Source of the DNA: JAHCHG01 sp041745765
GTDB taxonomy: Bacteria > Acidobacteriota > Blastocatellia > Pyrinomonadales > Pyrinomonadaceae
Length of the DNA: 64,000 bases
Assembly (NCBI GenBank): GCA_041745765.1
Contig: JBGTIH010000097.1
Span: 1-64,000 of the forward strand
Direction of reading: 5' to 3'
Shown here: positions 9,892 to 17,699 of the stretch, in pieces
How the letters are laid out: each line of letters opens with the position of its first letter
Numbering within the stretch: the first letter of the stretch is position 1
Notes under the pieces: generated by a model
Database searches by the model: none
What the model was told of the DNA's origin: nothing
What the model saw: the letters and a program-made list of their open reading frames with translations, nothing else
Made by a program: the position numbers and the translations under genes

Positions 9892-10233
9892 AAGCACCGA
9901 ACGGTCATAAATCTCTCTCGCTGGATTATGTTTCCAGTTAATATAAGGTTTAATCTCTTCTTCGGAAATCGGACGATTGAGCAGTTTGGCAGTCGGAGTT
10001 CTTTCAAATGCACGATTTGTCAGCGGCAGATGCGGAATTGAAACTTTCAGATTCTCTGGTTTTTGCAATGCTTGCTCCGCCATTTCGCCGTCTAAAAACA
10101 AATCTTCATAGGCGAGCAGATGCCAGACCGGATCGCCCGATTCCTTTTCGTCAATTGCCAGAACACGCAAAAGCCCGAAACCGCTTTCGAGTTGAAATAA
10201 CAGATCATCGCCGGGTTGAAATTCTCTTGCCAC
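9871..10233 (-). CDS. Small protein of unknown function
   Basis: A 120-residue protein, not recognised. The start is set at the GTG at 10233, because a strong AAGGAG lies 7 bases upstream; the longer frame to 10257 would put that ribosome site inside the gene. The sequence opens AREFQPGDDLLFQLESGFG, then GLLRVLAIDEKESGDPVWHLLAYEDLF, a pattern of a small beta-barrel that recalls Imm26-like immunity proteins, though weakly. The C-terminal half is helical (PISEEEIKPYINWKHNPA). It overlaps the zinc-ribbon gene tail to tail. No operon partner is seen. Confidence 0.6.
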   Translation of the reverse strand: MAREFQPGDDLLFQLESGFGLLRVLAIDEKESGDPVWHLLAYEDLFLDGEMAEQALQKPENLKVSIPHLPLTNRAFERTPTAKLLNRPISEEEIKPYINWKHNPAREIYDRSVLLMLGLR

Positions 10234-10397
10234 GCTAAAACTCCTTTTTTGAAACAATTTAATTATTTAAATAAAACACAGCAGGAAACTTGACTTGTAA
10301 AGAAAAGCATCTTATCTCTAAAAATAGCAGATATTTCGAGGATAACTCAAATAGACAGAAAATTTAGGAAGAAGCCGCCGTCGAAAATTTTGAAAAT

Positions 10398-11657
10398 ATG
10401 ACCTTGGATGTGAAAACCATAATATTTCTAAGCTCCATTGCGGCAATCGTGATGGGCATTATTATTTTGGTGACTGCTCAAACATATCCACATATTAAAG
10501 GCGTAACGAATTGGGCTTGGGGCTGCGGAGCGCAAAGCGTGGCGTGGCTTTTAATTTTTTTGGGCGGAACTATTCCGCAATTTTTTTCGACCGTCGCGTA
10601 TTCATTGCTTTTATTGTCAATGGTGCTTTTTTATCAAGCCCTATCTTATTTTAAAGAAAAAACTTTCTCAAAAAAACTATTTTATTCTTTGATTGGAGTT
10701 GTTTTTGTTTTATTTAATGTCTTTACATACATTTATCCGAGTTCGTTAATCCGTACGGTAATAATTGCGGTAATCGGTTCAATTTTAGCTTTTTTATGTT
10801 CGCATTTGCTGATAGTTAATAGTGAAGACGTTCCGAAAAACAGCGAAAGAATAATGGCGATCGGATTTTTTGTCATCGGTTTAAGTCCGATTATTACATT
10901 ATTTTCCATAACTTTAAATTTGTTTCAGGTAATAGATATTTTACCGCAGACAATTATTCAGAATTTAACTTTTGCGTTTATTTTTGTCGCTCTTTTAATC
11001 TTGACCTCAAGCTTTATGTTGATGATCAACGACAAATTTATGAGTGAAATTCTAAGACTGGCGACGATGGATTCTTTAACTGAAGTTTATAATCGGGCAG
11101 CGATGGAAAAAATAATTGTAAAGGAAATTGACAGATCGAAAAGATACGAATTACCTATGTCGTTACTTTTGCTGGATTTAGACTTATTCAAAGTTGTAAA
11201 TGATACTTACGGACATCAGGTCGGAGATTTTGCACTTCAAAAACTTGTTCAAACAATTACTAAAGTTCTTCGCGATCCTGACAGTTTAGGCAGATTCGGC
11301 GGCGAGGAGTTTTTGATTTTACTGCCCGAAACCGATTTAGTAAAAGCTAGCGTCGTCGCCGAACGGGTGCGTGAAATAGTTGAGAAATCACCGATTGAAA
11401 CCGGAACAAAAACCTTTAATATTACAATAAGCATCGGAATTGCTACATTAAATCAAGAATCGGATGATTTTCAAGAACTTTTCCGACGTGCCGATTTAGG
11501 ACTTTATAAAGCCAAACAAACCGGACGCAATCGTGTTGTTTCTGTTCAAGACAAAAATATAAAACCCGATACATCATACGAATTGCAGTATGACATCTTT
11601 AAATCAAACCCGAATATTGAAATTCCGCTACAAATTAAAAAAGATTTGGGTGAATGA
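10398..11657 (+). CDS. Membrane diguanylate cyclase (GGDEF)
   Basis: A 419-residue protein. Residues 1-210 contain about seven hydrophobic segments, an integral-membrane sensor region of unknown ligand. The GGDEF domain covers about residues 222-385: DSLTEVYNRAAME, the active loop GRFGGEEFLILLPE, and ISIGIATLNQESDDFQELFRRAD. GGEEF is a catalytically competent variant. An RxxD inhibitory site (RDPD) lies exactly five residues before GGEEF, so product inhibition by c-di-GMP is expected. It synthesises c-di-GMP from two GTP. The last 35 residues are a short tail of unknown role. It is monocistronic and followed by a dispersed repeat and a terminator. Confidence 0.9.
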   Translation: MTLDVKTIIFLSSIAAIVMGIIILVTAQTYPHIKGVTNWAWGCGAQSVAWLLIFLGGTIPQFFSTVAYSLLLLSMVLFYQALSYFKEKTFSKKLFYSLIGVVFVLFNVFTYIYPSSLIRTVIIAVIGSILAFLCSHLLIVNSEDVPKNSERIMAIGFFVIGLSPIITLFSITLNLFQVIDILPQTIIQNLTFAFIFVALLILTSSFMLMINDKFMSEILRLATMDSLTEVYNRAAMEKIIVKEIDRSKRYELPMSLLLLDLDLFKVVNDTYGHQVGDFALQKLVQTITKVLRDPDSLGRFGGEEFLILLPETDLVKASVVAERVREIVEKSPIETGTKTFNITISIGIATLNQESDDFQELFRRADLGLYKAKQTGRNRVVSVQDKNIKPDTSYELQYDIFKSNPNIEIPLQIKKDLGE

Positions 11658-11706
11658 CCGGTTTTTTAATTCTACTTTGTTAGACTAACTTTGAAAGTTG
11701 AGGCTC

Positions 11707-11806
11707 AAGAAAATTAGCCGCGGATGAACGCCGACGAACGCAGATAAACGCTGATTTTTTTCTTTCATTTTAACGATTTTAACTGATGTATCCGCGGCTG
11801 ATTTTT
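11707..11806. repeat. Dispersed intergenic repeat, CGCGGAT/ACGCTGAT type
   Basis: A 10-bp perfect inverted pair, AGCCGCGGAT at 11716-11725 and its complement at 11790-11799, encloses degenerate units GAACGCCGACGAACGC and AGATAAACGCTGAT. The left arm with flank AAGAAAATTAG is closely matched in reverse at 24361-24410 and partly at 24101-24120. It is non-coding. Confidence 0.75.
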
Positions 11807-11839
11807 TTATTTGACACGTGTAGAGTTAATTCATTAGCA

Positions 11840-11872
11840 AAAAAAAGTGCGGTTTTTAATCGCACTTTTTTT
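11840..11872. terminator. Bidirectional rho-independent terminator
   Basis: Stem AAAAAAAGTGCG (11840-11851) pairs with its complement 11861-11872 around a 9-base loop; the A and T runs make it work in both directions. It lies between the convergent diguanylate cyclase gene and the minus-strand gene at 11902. Confidence 0.85.
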
Positions 11873-11901
11873 AATTGAAACCGCAATTTTTTGTAAAAAA
11901 C

Positions 11902-12846
11902 TTATTGAATTTCGACGTTATCGCCCGTATGGATTTCTCCGGCAGTTCTGACAATGACGGCTGTTGCGGTTCGTTCTTTAACGTTTAAGATCACCATTTC
12001 ACCGACAATTTTTCGTAAATCATTTGGGCGACCTCTTTTAGCGGCTTTTGACGTAACGACGCGTCCTTGCGCTTCATCACCGGATTTTCGCGCCGCTTGA
12101 ATTGAAAATTTTCCCCCGCGATATTCATCGCTTTGAAAACCTTCATCTCTTGCGCTGACCGATTCCGGCGGCAGATTATCAAGAATGCTTCCCGTTCCGA
12201 GCGGACGAAAAATCGTTAAAAAATCTCCGACTCGAACATTATCTTCTGCGCCCAAATCAATATAAACAATCTGTTCGGGACCTAAAAGTTCTTGCCCGTC
12301 GCGCGCCATTATGATTCTTCCGCGGCTTTTGCCCGTCGGACTTGCAAAAATATCAAGCGGCGGTCGCTGCTGAAAAACCGGACTCACGCGTTGCGGCATC
12401 GGTTGAATTAAGTCGCCCAAAAGCAAATTGTCGCAAGATGTTTTAATTATTGCAATGGCAACCTCATTTCTGACTCTGACAACCTCGACCGCACCGACTT
12501 CCTCAACATAAAATCCGAGATTTCCCTTTTTAGACCACCGCGAATTAAACTTTCCGCGAGGACGAATCACCGAAAGCATATCGCCTACTCTGACACCGCG
12601 ATTCGATCCTAAACTGAAATAGATATAATCGCCTTGAACATATATATTTCGTTCTTTTTCAAGGTCTGCACCGACAATTTGGCTGCTTGTGTCAACCTTT
12701 GCTCTCTGAATAAATCCGGCGCAAAGCAAATTATTACTTCCGGCAATCGGCATTTTTTCCTGTTGCGCCGAAGTAATTACGCTAAAACTAAAAATCATTA
12801 TTAAAAGAGCTGAAAAACTCTTTACGCTAAAATGTTGAAAATTCAC
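11902..12846 (-). CDS. Exported protein of unknown function with repeated beta domains
   Basis: A 314-residue protein with a signal peptide (FSALLIMIFSFSVITSAQQ, cleavage near residue 28). The start is GTG at 12846, supported by AAGGAG eight bases upstream. The mature part contains two or three related units with the pattern D-Y-I-Y-F-S-L-G-S-N-x-G-V-R-V-G-D-x-L-S-V-I-R-P (near residues 70-95) and V-Y-I-D-L-G-A-E-D-N-V-R-V-G-D-F-L-T-I-F-R-P (near 190-215), and a last one ending IHTGDNVEIQ. Such units are similar to the C-terminal domain of FlgT and related periplasmic proteins. No flagellar genes are nearby, so the function stays open. Confidence 0.55.
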   Translation of the reverse strand: MNFQHFSVKSFSALLIMIFSFSVITSAQQEKMPIAGSNNLLCAGFIQRAKVDTSSQIVGADLEKERNIYVQGDYIYFSLGSNRGVRVGDMLSVIRPRGKFNSRWSKKGNLGFYVEEVGAVEVVRVRNEVAIAIIKTSCDNLLLGDLIQPMPQRVSPVFQQRPPLDIFASPTGKSRGRIIMARDGQELLGPEQIVYIDLGAEDNVRVGDFLTIFRPLGTGSILDNLPPESVSARDEGFQSDEYRGGKFSIQAARKSGDEAQGRVVTSKAAKRGRPNDLRKIVGEMVILNVKERTATAVIVRTAGEIHTGDNVEIQ

Positions 12847-13016
12847 TTATCTGACTCCTTTTTTGAACTGTTTGAATTGAAATTTAATAACTTTACGTGA
12901 AATAAATACAGGCAAACTTATCGCCCAACGGTGGCACTTTCTATCCTACCCTTTTTGTTAAACAATCGTCAACAATTATTTTTTATGTTTAATCGAGAAT
13001 AAATTTTATTTCAGGC

Positions 13017-13045
13017 TTGCAGAAATTAAAATGATTTTGTAGTAT
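13017..13045 (+). promoter_or_regulatory. Promoter of the tRNA-Thr gene
   Basis: A -35 box TTGCAG (13017-13022), a 17-base spacer and a -10 box TAGTAT (13040-13045) lie 39 bases before the mature tRNA. Spacing is ideal. Predicted from sequence only. Confidence 0.6.
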
Positions 13046-13084
13046 TTTGGTTTGCGACATTGAAAGATGTTTCAAAAAAGTTAA

Positions 13085-13163
<79 letters not shown>

Positions 13164-13196
13164 TAAGTTTAATAAATACAGTAGTTTAGAAGTAGT

Positions 13197-13225
13197 AAAG
13201 GCAGGTTATGAAAACCTGCCTTTTT
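13197..13225 (+). terminator. Terminator downstream of tRNA-Thr
   Basis: Stem AAAGGCAGGTT (13197-13207) pairs with 13213-13223 around ATGAA and ends in a T run. It lies inside the element, so after integration the element supplies the tRNA terminator. Confidence 0.85.
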
Positions 13226-13231
13226 GCTTTT

Positions 13232-13251
13232 GTGTGCCTATGGTGTGCCAA
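13232..13251 (+). repeat. Pair of GTGTGCC direct repeats near the left end (possible recombinase arm sites)
   Basis: GTGTGCCTA at 13232-13240 and GTGTGCCAA at 13243-13251 lie between the attachment site and the integrase stop. Three similar 9-mers lie just inside the other end (23644-23672). Their presence only at the two ends suggests arm-type binding sites of the recombinase or Xis. Confidence 0.5.
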
Positions 13252-13263
13252 CTATAAAAATTA

Positions 13264-14391
13264 TTAACCAAACATCAGTTTTTCAAGTTTATTTGTTGCA
13301 CTTTCCTGCATTGTCGGTAAGACGTGGCTGTATGTATCAAGTGTTAAAACAATGCTTGCGTGTCCTAGCCTTTCAGAAACAACTTTTGGGTTATCACCTG
13401 CCGACAAAAGCAAAGTTGCCGTTGTGTGCCTTAGATCGTAAAGACGAATGTCCGGCACTTTTGCCGTTTTGAGCAATGGCTTAAAATATCGCTCAATTAG
13501 ATTTTTAGGTTGAATCGGCGTTCCAACTTCCGAAGCAAAGACCAAATCAAGTTTTTGATAATCCGCACCAAGTTTCATTTTTTCTTCAAGCTGTTTTCGC
13601 TTATGAATTTTTAAGACTTTAATCACAGAATCGGAAATTGGAATGCTTCGACGGCTTTTCTTTGTTTTCGGTTCGGTAAAATTAAAACCGCCGCCTTTTC
13701 TTTTCCAGACGATTGCCCGGCGAACGCTTAAAGTTTGTTGCTCAAAACTAATATCTTTCCATTGCAAAGAAAGATATTCTTCCGGGCGCATACCGCTTTC
13801 GATTGCCAGAAGAAAAACGGCATAATGTTTTGTTTCCTTTGCCACTTTCAAAAACTTGGCGGTTTCTTCGGTTGAAAGATGCTTTATTTCCGTTTTCTCA
13901 AGTCTTGGAAGTTCACAAAGTTCGCAAGGGTTTTGCATTAACATTTTCCATTTGATCGCTTGTTTCATAGCAGACGAAAAGACAACGTGAGCATATCGCA
14001 CGGTTCGGGAAGATAAACCGCGATTGCTCAAATCATTGTAAAGTTTTTGAACTTCGTATGCTTGAATATCACAGAGCCGCTTTGAGCCTAATGTTTTTTT
14101 AACATAATTCTCTATAACCGCCTTGTAACTCGAAAATGTGCTTTCTCTAATACGTGGTTTTGCTATTTCTTCAAGCCATTTATCTAAATAATCACTTAAG
14201 GAAATTGAAGACGGCTCAATAAAAACGCCTAAATCTTTTTCACGCAGTTTTGCCGTCAAGTATTTTTGCGCGTCCTTTTTTGTGCCGTGAATAGTTTTGT
14301 TGAAATACTTTCGTTTTCCTGTGGCATCGCGTCCGAGAAAGATTCTTACGAGCCAAGTATTTTCATTTCTTTTTTTTATTTGTCCTGCCAT
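13264..14391 (-). CDS. Tyrosine recombinase (integrase) of the element
   Basis: A 375-residue site-specific recombinase that should insert and excise the element at tRNA-Thr. Residues 1-55 are an arm-binding AP2-like domain (RIFLGRDATGKRKYFNKTIHGTKKDAQ). Residues 65-150 are the SAM-like core-binding domain. The catalytic domain shows the first Arg in ESGMRPEEYLSLQW (near 210), the H-x-x-R motif in DLRHTTATLLLSAG (near 320), the second His in RLGHASI and the nucleophile Tyr in LDTYSHV (near 358). All active residues are present, so it looks functional. It is transcribed toward the tRNA. Confidence 0.95.
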   Translation of the reverse strand: MAGQIKKRNENTWLVRIFLGRDATGKRKYFNKTIHGTKKDAQKYLTAKLREKDLGVFIEPSSISLSDYLDKWLEEIAKPRIRESTFSSYKAVIENYVKKTLGSKRLCDIQAYEVQKLYNDLSNRGLSSRTVRYAHVVFSSAMKQAIKWKMLMQNPCELCELPRLEKTEIKHLSTEETAKFLKVAKETKHYAVFLLAIESGMRPEEYLSLQWKDISFEQQTLSVRRAIVWKRKGGGFNFTEPKTKKSRRSIPISDSVIKVLKIHKRKQLEEKMKLGADYQKLDLVFASEVGTPIQPKNLIERYFKPLLKTAKVPDIRLYDLRHTTATLLLSAGDNPKVVSERLGHASIVLTLDTYSHVLPTMQESATNKLEKLMFG

Positions 14392-14478
14392 ATTTTTTAT
14401 TTTTTTGGTAAGGACACGCTTTTTTTGTTAAAATCGGCGTGTCCGTTGGTTTAGTGGAATATTCCTTTCGGATAATAG

Positions 14479-14511
14479 AAGGCTTAGGAAACTCGCAATT
14501 TCCTAAGCCTT
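14479..14511 (-). terminator. Terminator overlapping the end of the SWIM gene
   Basis: Arms 14479-14491 and 14499-14511 form a perfect 13-bp stem (AAGGCTTAGGAAA) with a 7-base loop. The stem includes the TAG stop of the SWIM gene at 14503-14505, so termination and translation end coincide. Confidence 0.7.
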
Positions 14512-14781
14512 TGCAGTTTGTTGGTTTTGAGCCAAATAAATGTGCTGTGCAATGGCAACCGCCGAATGAAAGCACGGCAAGTTTTGTTCTGCGGCTTTAC
14601 ACGAACAGCAAATAACTTTCATATTCGTTCGTTCGTCTTTGCGGCAAACAACCGTGTAAAGATTGCCTTTTGAGCCTGTTACCAAGTATTTTCCAAACTT
14701 GATAATTTTAACCTTCGGTTTAAGTTTCTTTGCGCGTTTGATCGCGTTTTGAATCTGACTTTCGCTTTTTAAGATATACAT
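14503..14781 (-). CDS. Small SWIM-type zinc-finger protein
   Basis: A 92-residue protein. The C-terminal half has the SWIM metal-binding pattern C-x-C-x(n)-C-x-H in CSCKAAEQNLPCFHSAVAIA. The N-terminal half is basic and helical (NAIKRAKKLKPKVKIIKFG), followed by YLVTGSKGNLYTVVC. SWIM domains bind DNA or protein. Such small versions are frequent in mobile elements, but no role is known for this one. It is divergent from the Xis-like gene, and a palindrome lies between the two. Confidence 0.75.
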   Translation of the reverse strand: MYILKSESQIQNAIKRAKKLKPKVKIIKFGKYLVTGSKGNLYTVVCRKDERTNMKVICCSCKAAEQNLPCFHSAVAIAQHIYLAQNQQTAKA

Positions 14782-14827
14782 TTTTTGTCCTTCCTTTTTG
14801 TTTTGATCTCGTCATTTCTGACTAATT

Positions 14828-14853
14828 AAAATATAGCAGTTTTGCTATATTTT
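14828..14853. promoter_or_regulatory. Palindromic operator candidate between the divergent SWIM and Xis-like genes
   Basis: AAAATATAGCA (14828-14838) and its exact complement (14843-14853) are separated by GTTT. A further half-site, CTATATTTT, lies at 14878-14886 and TAGCA at 14867. Its place in a 130-base divergent promoter region suggests a repressor site, perhaps for one of the two HTH proteins of the element. Confidence 0.55.
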
Positions 14854-14911
14854 ACAAGTCAAATCGTAGCAAATTGACTATATTTTCAAAAAAAATTATT
14901 CTTAAATTGTT

Positions 14912-15103
14912 ATGGATAACGACAAACTTTTAAGCGTTAAAGAATCCGCCGAATTGTTAGGTGTAAATCGTCAAAGAGTTCAAGTCTTAATCACAGAAGG
15001 CAGACTTCCGGCGCAAAAAATCGGCAATTCCTACGTTGTCAAAGAATCGGATTTAGAACTTGTCAAAGAGCGAAAAACAGGCAGACCGAAAAAGCAAGAT
15101 TAA
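14912..15103 (+). CDS. Excisionase-like HTH protein
   Basis: A 63-residue MerR/Xis-type winged helix: LLSVKESAELLGVNRQRVQVLITEGRLPAQKIGNSY, then VVKESDLELVK and a basic tail RKTGRPKKQD. Proteins of this kind set the direction of tyrosine recombinases or repress element promoters. It is the only plus-strand gene of the element and faces the minus-strand genes, so it probably has its own promoter in the operator region. Its last four bases overlap the end of the gene at 15100. Confidence 0.8.
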   Translation: MDNDKLLSVKESAELLGVNRQRVQVLITEGRLPAQKIGNSYVVKESDLELVKERKTGRPKKQD

Positions 15104-15720
15104 TCTTTGAAATATTCTTCAAAGCCTTGCTTCCTGAGAATGTCGCTTAAATTTTTAATTTCATTTTCGAGTGTGAATCCTAGAACTATATTCATATAGC
15201 CGCTTGGATTGCCGACTTCATTGATAAATGCTTCGGCTTCTTTTTCGTCGAAGGCAATTTTTCGCATAATGCGGTCAGTATATTCATCAACAAAATCAAA
15301 GTTAAAAAGTTCATTTTCCTTTGCTTTCCAAGCGTCCAAATCCAAGCCGATCTGTGTAAAGATAGCGTTTGCCGAATCTACGCTGACACAATAAAAATAA
15401 GCATTCAATCTTGCTGAATTATAAAAAAATCTGTCTTGCTCACTATATTTTTTTGAAAGTTCTTCGACTTCAGCAAGCGCGAACCAAAACATTGATTCCC
15501 GACAATGCTTCAATCTTTGAACAAGAAATACGAGTCTGATCTTTAGAATTTGTTCCGCCTGTAACGCAAAATCCGGCTTTATCCAATCTTCGTTCGGCGT
15601 GGCAAGCATAATCGCGTCCATCTCGCTTGAATCATCGCGGTTTTCGGCTGAATCATAGAGAATCAACCTTTCACGCTTTGAAAGTTGTTTGTAATTTTTT
15701 CGCAAACTTTTAATGTTCAT
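15100..15720 (-). CDS. Element protein of unknown function, 206 residues
   Basis: Not recognised. The protein is mostly alpha-helical and acidic, with landmarks SKRERLILYDSAENRD near residue 17, KIRLVFLVQRLKHCRESMFWFALAEVEE near residues 60-90 and FDEKEAEAFINEVGNPSGYMN near 155. No signal peptide or membrane segment is seen. Its ATG overlaps the stop of the upstream gene (ATGA), so the pair 15717-16100 and 15100-15720 is translationally coupled. Position among replication and integration genes suggests an accessory function of the element. Confidence 0.6.
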   Translation of the reverse strand: MNIKSLRKNYKQLSKRERLILYDSAENRDDSSEMDAIMLATPNEDWIKPDFALQAEQILKIRLVFLVQRLKHCRESMFWFALAEVEELSKKYSEQDRFFYNSARLNAYFYCVSVDSANAIFTQIGLDLDAWKAKENELFNFDFVDEYTDRIMRKIAFDEKEAEAFINEVGNPSGYMNIVLGFTLENEIKNLSDILRKQGFEEYFKD

Positions 15721-16100
15721 TTCTCTTTCTTCCGTAAATTCATCGCGCTTTCGATTGCTTCAAGCCGTGTTTCAAGTTCGCCGACCTTCAAGGCTTCGAT
15801 ATAACCGTGCGCGATTGAAACAAGCAACCGACCGCGATTTATCGAATTGTCTAAACCGACCGTTTCCTTCAAAGCGTAATCGAGAACGATCAAAACACTC
15901 TTTACACTTCTGATTTCAGACGGCAAATCGTCTGCATCGGCAAAATGCGGTGTCTTTGTGGCAAAACCACCGGAACGCCGCGCAATCGCACGTTCTTTGC
16001 CTTTTGTCGCATCGTGCATAAAGCAGAAACCGCTTGCGTTTGCGAACGCTTTGCACTTTTCGCCGCTGCGCGTGTGTGATTTACAATTCTTATCTGACAT
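15717..16100 (-). CDS. Small Cys/His-rich element protein
   Basis: A 127-residue protein with an N-terminal metal-binding patch C-x(8)-C-x(10)-C-x2-H (NCKSHTRSGEKCKAFANASG, then FCFMHDA). Patches like this, a Cys-rich start followed by GxCxxH, are common in small phage and plasmid proteins of unknown role. The C-terminal half is helical (SVKSVLIVLDYALKETVG, ETRLEAIESAMNLRK) and could dimerise. It overlaps the following gene by four bases. Confidence 0.65.
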   Translation of the reverse strand: MSDKNCKSHTRSGEKCKAFANASGFCFMHDATKGKERAIARRSGGFATKTPHFADADDLPSEIRSVKSVLIVLDYALKETVGLDNSINRGRLLVSIAHGYIEALKVGELETRLEAIESAMNLRKKEK

Positions 16101-16105
16101 AAGCG

Positions 16106-16291
16106 TTAGTTATCTAAGGTTTGCTTACTGTTACCCTCTCTTCTTTCTTCGGCTAACAACCGATCATAAAAGCCGGGAATGCGTTCGAGTTTTTCGATAA
16201 GTTCCTCTTCGGTCATCAATCGCCCGTTCTTCGTGCCTTCTTCAAGTATTCTTAAAAGAATCCTTTCATTTTCCGTTAATTGGTTATTCAT
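16106..16291 (-). CDS. Small element protein, 61 residues
   Basis: Not recognised. It is acidic and helical (NERILLRILEEGTKNGRLMT, EELIEKLERIPGFYDRLLAE), consistent with a small winged-helix or helical bundle. Its ATG overlaps the stop of the upstream 50-residue gene (ATGA), and five bases separate it from the Cys/His-rich gene, so the block reads as an operon. The coupling is the main support that it is a real gene. Confidence 0.55.
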   Translation of the reverse strand: MNNQLTENERILLRILEEGTKNGRLMTEEELIEKLERIPGFYDRLLAEERREGNSKQTLDN

Positions 16292-16440
16292 ACTTTCCTT
16301 CTCTTTTTCGTTATCAAATTCAGCGTTTGTAATCGTGTCTTTGCTTCATTCGCGTTGCATTTTTTGCGTGTAAATCTTCCATTGTTATTCAAGGGATTTT
16401 TGCCTTTACCAAAGTTTTGCCTTCCGGCAATTTTTGACAT
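16288..16440 (-). CDS. Very small basic element protein, 50 residues
   Basis: Starting from the ATG at 16440 it reads MSKIAGRQNFGKGKNP, then NNNGRFTRKKCNANEAKTRL, a strongly basic peptide. It overlaps the 3' end of the replication-type gene by about 35 bases in another frame and couples by ATGA to the gene at 16106. The longer frame, up to 16506, lies mainly inside the replication gene and is not chosen. It is a real gene only if coupling is taken as evidence. Confidence 0.4.
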   Translation of the reverse strand: MSKIAGRQNFGKGKNPLNNNGRFTRKKCNANEAKTRLQTLNLITKKRRKV

Positions 16441-17314
16441 CAAGCAAATATGAATGTTTTGAAAATCCGTGTGATTCGTCTTTATAAAAATCTTCGCCGT
16501 TTTCATAAACCATTTGTAGAAATCCGCAAAGATTCATCGCTTTTCGCGCTGGAAAATGTTCTTTCAAAATATCCAATGTCGTTTTGCCGTTCGCTAACAA
16601 TTCAAAAAAATTCAGCTTTTCGAGAACTTCGGATATTTCATAATCTGAAACAGCTTCATTTAATAAACTTCCCGGCGTGTTATCCGGCAACTGGTATTTT
16701 TTAACAAGCGAATCAATAGCAGATTTTTTCAAAAAACAATCTTCAATCCGAAGAACGCCTTTTGCCATTTTTACAGCTTCCGCTTTTCGATATTTTCGGC
16801 TTAAAACCTCTTGCAACTTCGGATAAATTCGTATCTGCTTTGTTTTGGCTTTGGAAGTAAAGTAAATGGTCGAATCTTCGTAAAAGTTCTTTCTAAGCGG
16901 TTTAATGCGTCTTTTTGATAGCCGTTCAACCATTTTCCAAACTTCCGATTCAGTATCAAAACAAATATCTTTTGCATAATGAATCAAATAAACTGAAGCC
17001 TTAACATAATCAAAAGGCAAACGGGTGTTATTTTCAACATATTCGGAAATCATTTTTAATCCTTCTAATTGTTCGGCTTGATTCGGAAGCCGCGCATTAT
17101 GCCCGAAAAGCATTTTCGGCAAAGAAACCTGTGCTGACAGATGCCAGATGCCGTTCGGCGTTTGAATCATTGTTAAATTTGGCAAGGTTTCCGAGCCTTG
17201 AGAATTAAAAACCCAAGTGAAATTTCTTCGGTTTGGCAATCGTTTCCAATTTGTTAGGAAATCATCGCAAATCAATGATGGATAAAAATGTTTTATTCCG
17301 AGCGTGTCAGTCAT
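16406..17314 (-). CDS. Probable phage/plasmid replication initiator (gpII-like)
   Basis: A 302-residue protein. The pattern SLPKMLFGHNARLPNQAEQL near residues 85-105, a central VKASVYLIHYAKDICF, then FTSKAKTKQIRIYPKLQEVLSR and VLRIEDCFLKKSAI, resembles the gene II/X replication proteins of filamentous phages and small rolling-circle plasmids. The family match is from motif memory and is tentative. The ATG at 17314 is preferred to the TTG at 17326. If correct, the element can replicate as a circle after excision. It is followed by a small overlapping gene and preceded by an HTH gene 45 bases upstream. Confidence 0.55.
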   Translation of the reverse strand: MTDTLGIKHFYPSLICDDFLTNWKRLPNRRNFTWVFNSQGSETLPNLTMIQTPNGIWHLSAQVSLPKMLFGHNARLPNQAEQLEGLKMISEYVENNTRLPFDYVKASVYLIHYAKDICFDTESEVWKMVERLSKRRIKPLRKNFYEDSTIYFTSKAKTKQIRIYPKLQEVLSRKYRKAEAVKMAKGVLRIEDCFLKKSAIDSLVKKYQLPDNTPGSLLNEAVSDYEISEVLEKLNFFELLANGKTTLDILKEHFPARKAMNLCGFLQMVYENGEDFYKDESHGFSKHSYLLDVKNCRKAKLW

Positions 17315-17359
17315 TTTAAGTTTCAAGCCACTTAAATAAATTCTCTGCCTAATTCAGCT

Positions 17360-17560
17360 TTACGCATTAGCTTTTACCTCGTTTTCTTGGTTTCCGCCGT
17401 TATCAATCCAATTTATTAAAGCCTGTTTGCTGTATCGGTATTGTCTTTCGCCGATCTGGACAAAAGGAATTTTCTTTTCACGTGTTAATTCATAAATCCG
17501 TGCCGGTTTCAAATCCAAGATTTCGCCGACTTCTTTAACTGTTAATAATTTATTTGTCAT
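17360..17560 (-). CDS. HTH protein of the excisionase/DNA-binding family
   Basis: A 66-residue winged-helix protein: LLTVKEVGEILDLKPARIYE, LTREKKIPFVQIGERQYRYS, KQALINWIDNGGNQ. This is the classic helix-turn-helix 17 (AlpA/Xis-type) layout with the wing aromatic residues and C-terminal W. It directly precedes the replication-type gene and is likely to regulate it or act in excision. Two HTH proteins of this class (also 14912) in one element suggest separate roles, one for excision and one for transcription. Confidence 0.8.
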   Translation of the reverse strand: MTNKLLTVKEVGEILDLKPARIYELTREKKIPFVQIGERQYRYSKQALINWIDNGGNQENEVKANA

Positions 17561-17580
17561 AATCTAAATTCTCCCTAAAT

Positions 17581-17623
17581 AAAAAAATCCTTACCGAATG
17601 AGATAAACTCAAACGATAAGGTT
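17581..17623 (-). terminator. Terminator of the 423-residue gene
   Basis: On the minus strand AACCTTATCG and CGGTAAGGAT form an interrupted stem with GAG/CTC and a TTTAT loop, followed by seven T residues. It separates the 17700 gene from the replication block. Confidence 0.7.
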
Positions 17624-17699
17624 AATTTAAATAGTTCAATAATTATTTGCGACGCAAAAAGTCATCCGATGACCTTTTGCTACACTTTGCTACGTTTTT

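Noticed and set aside
9871..10257. Longer start for the small minus-strand gene at 9871
   Set aside because: AAGGAG lies between 10241 and 10246, so the GTG at 10233 is the better start.
14363..14575. 70-codon minus-strand frame next to the SWIM gene
   Set aside because: It overlaps the SWIM gene and its terminator in another frame and has low complexity at the end.
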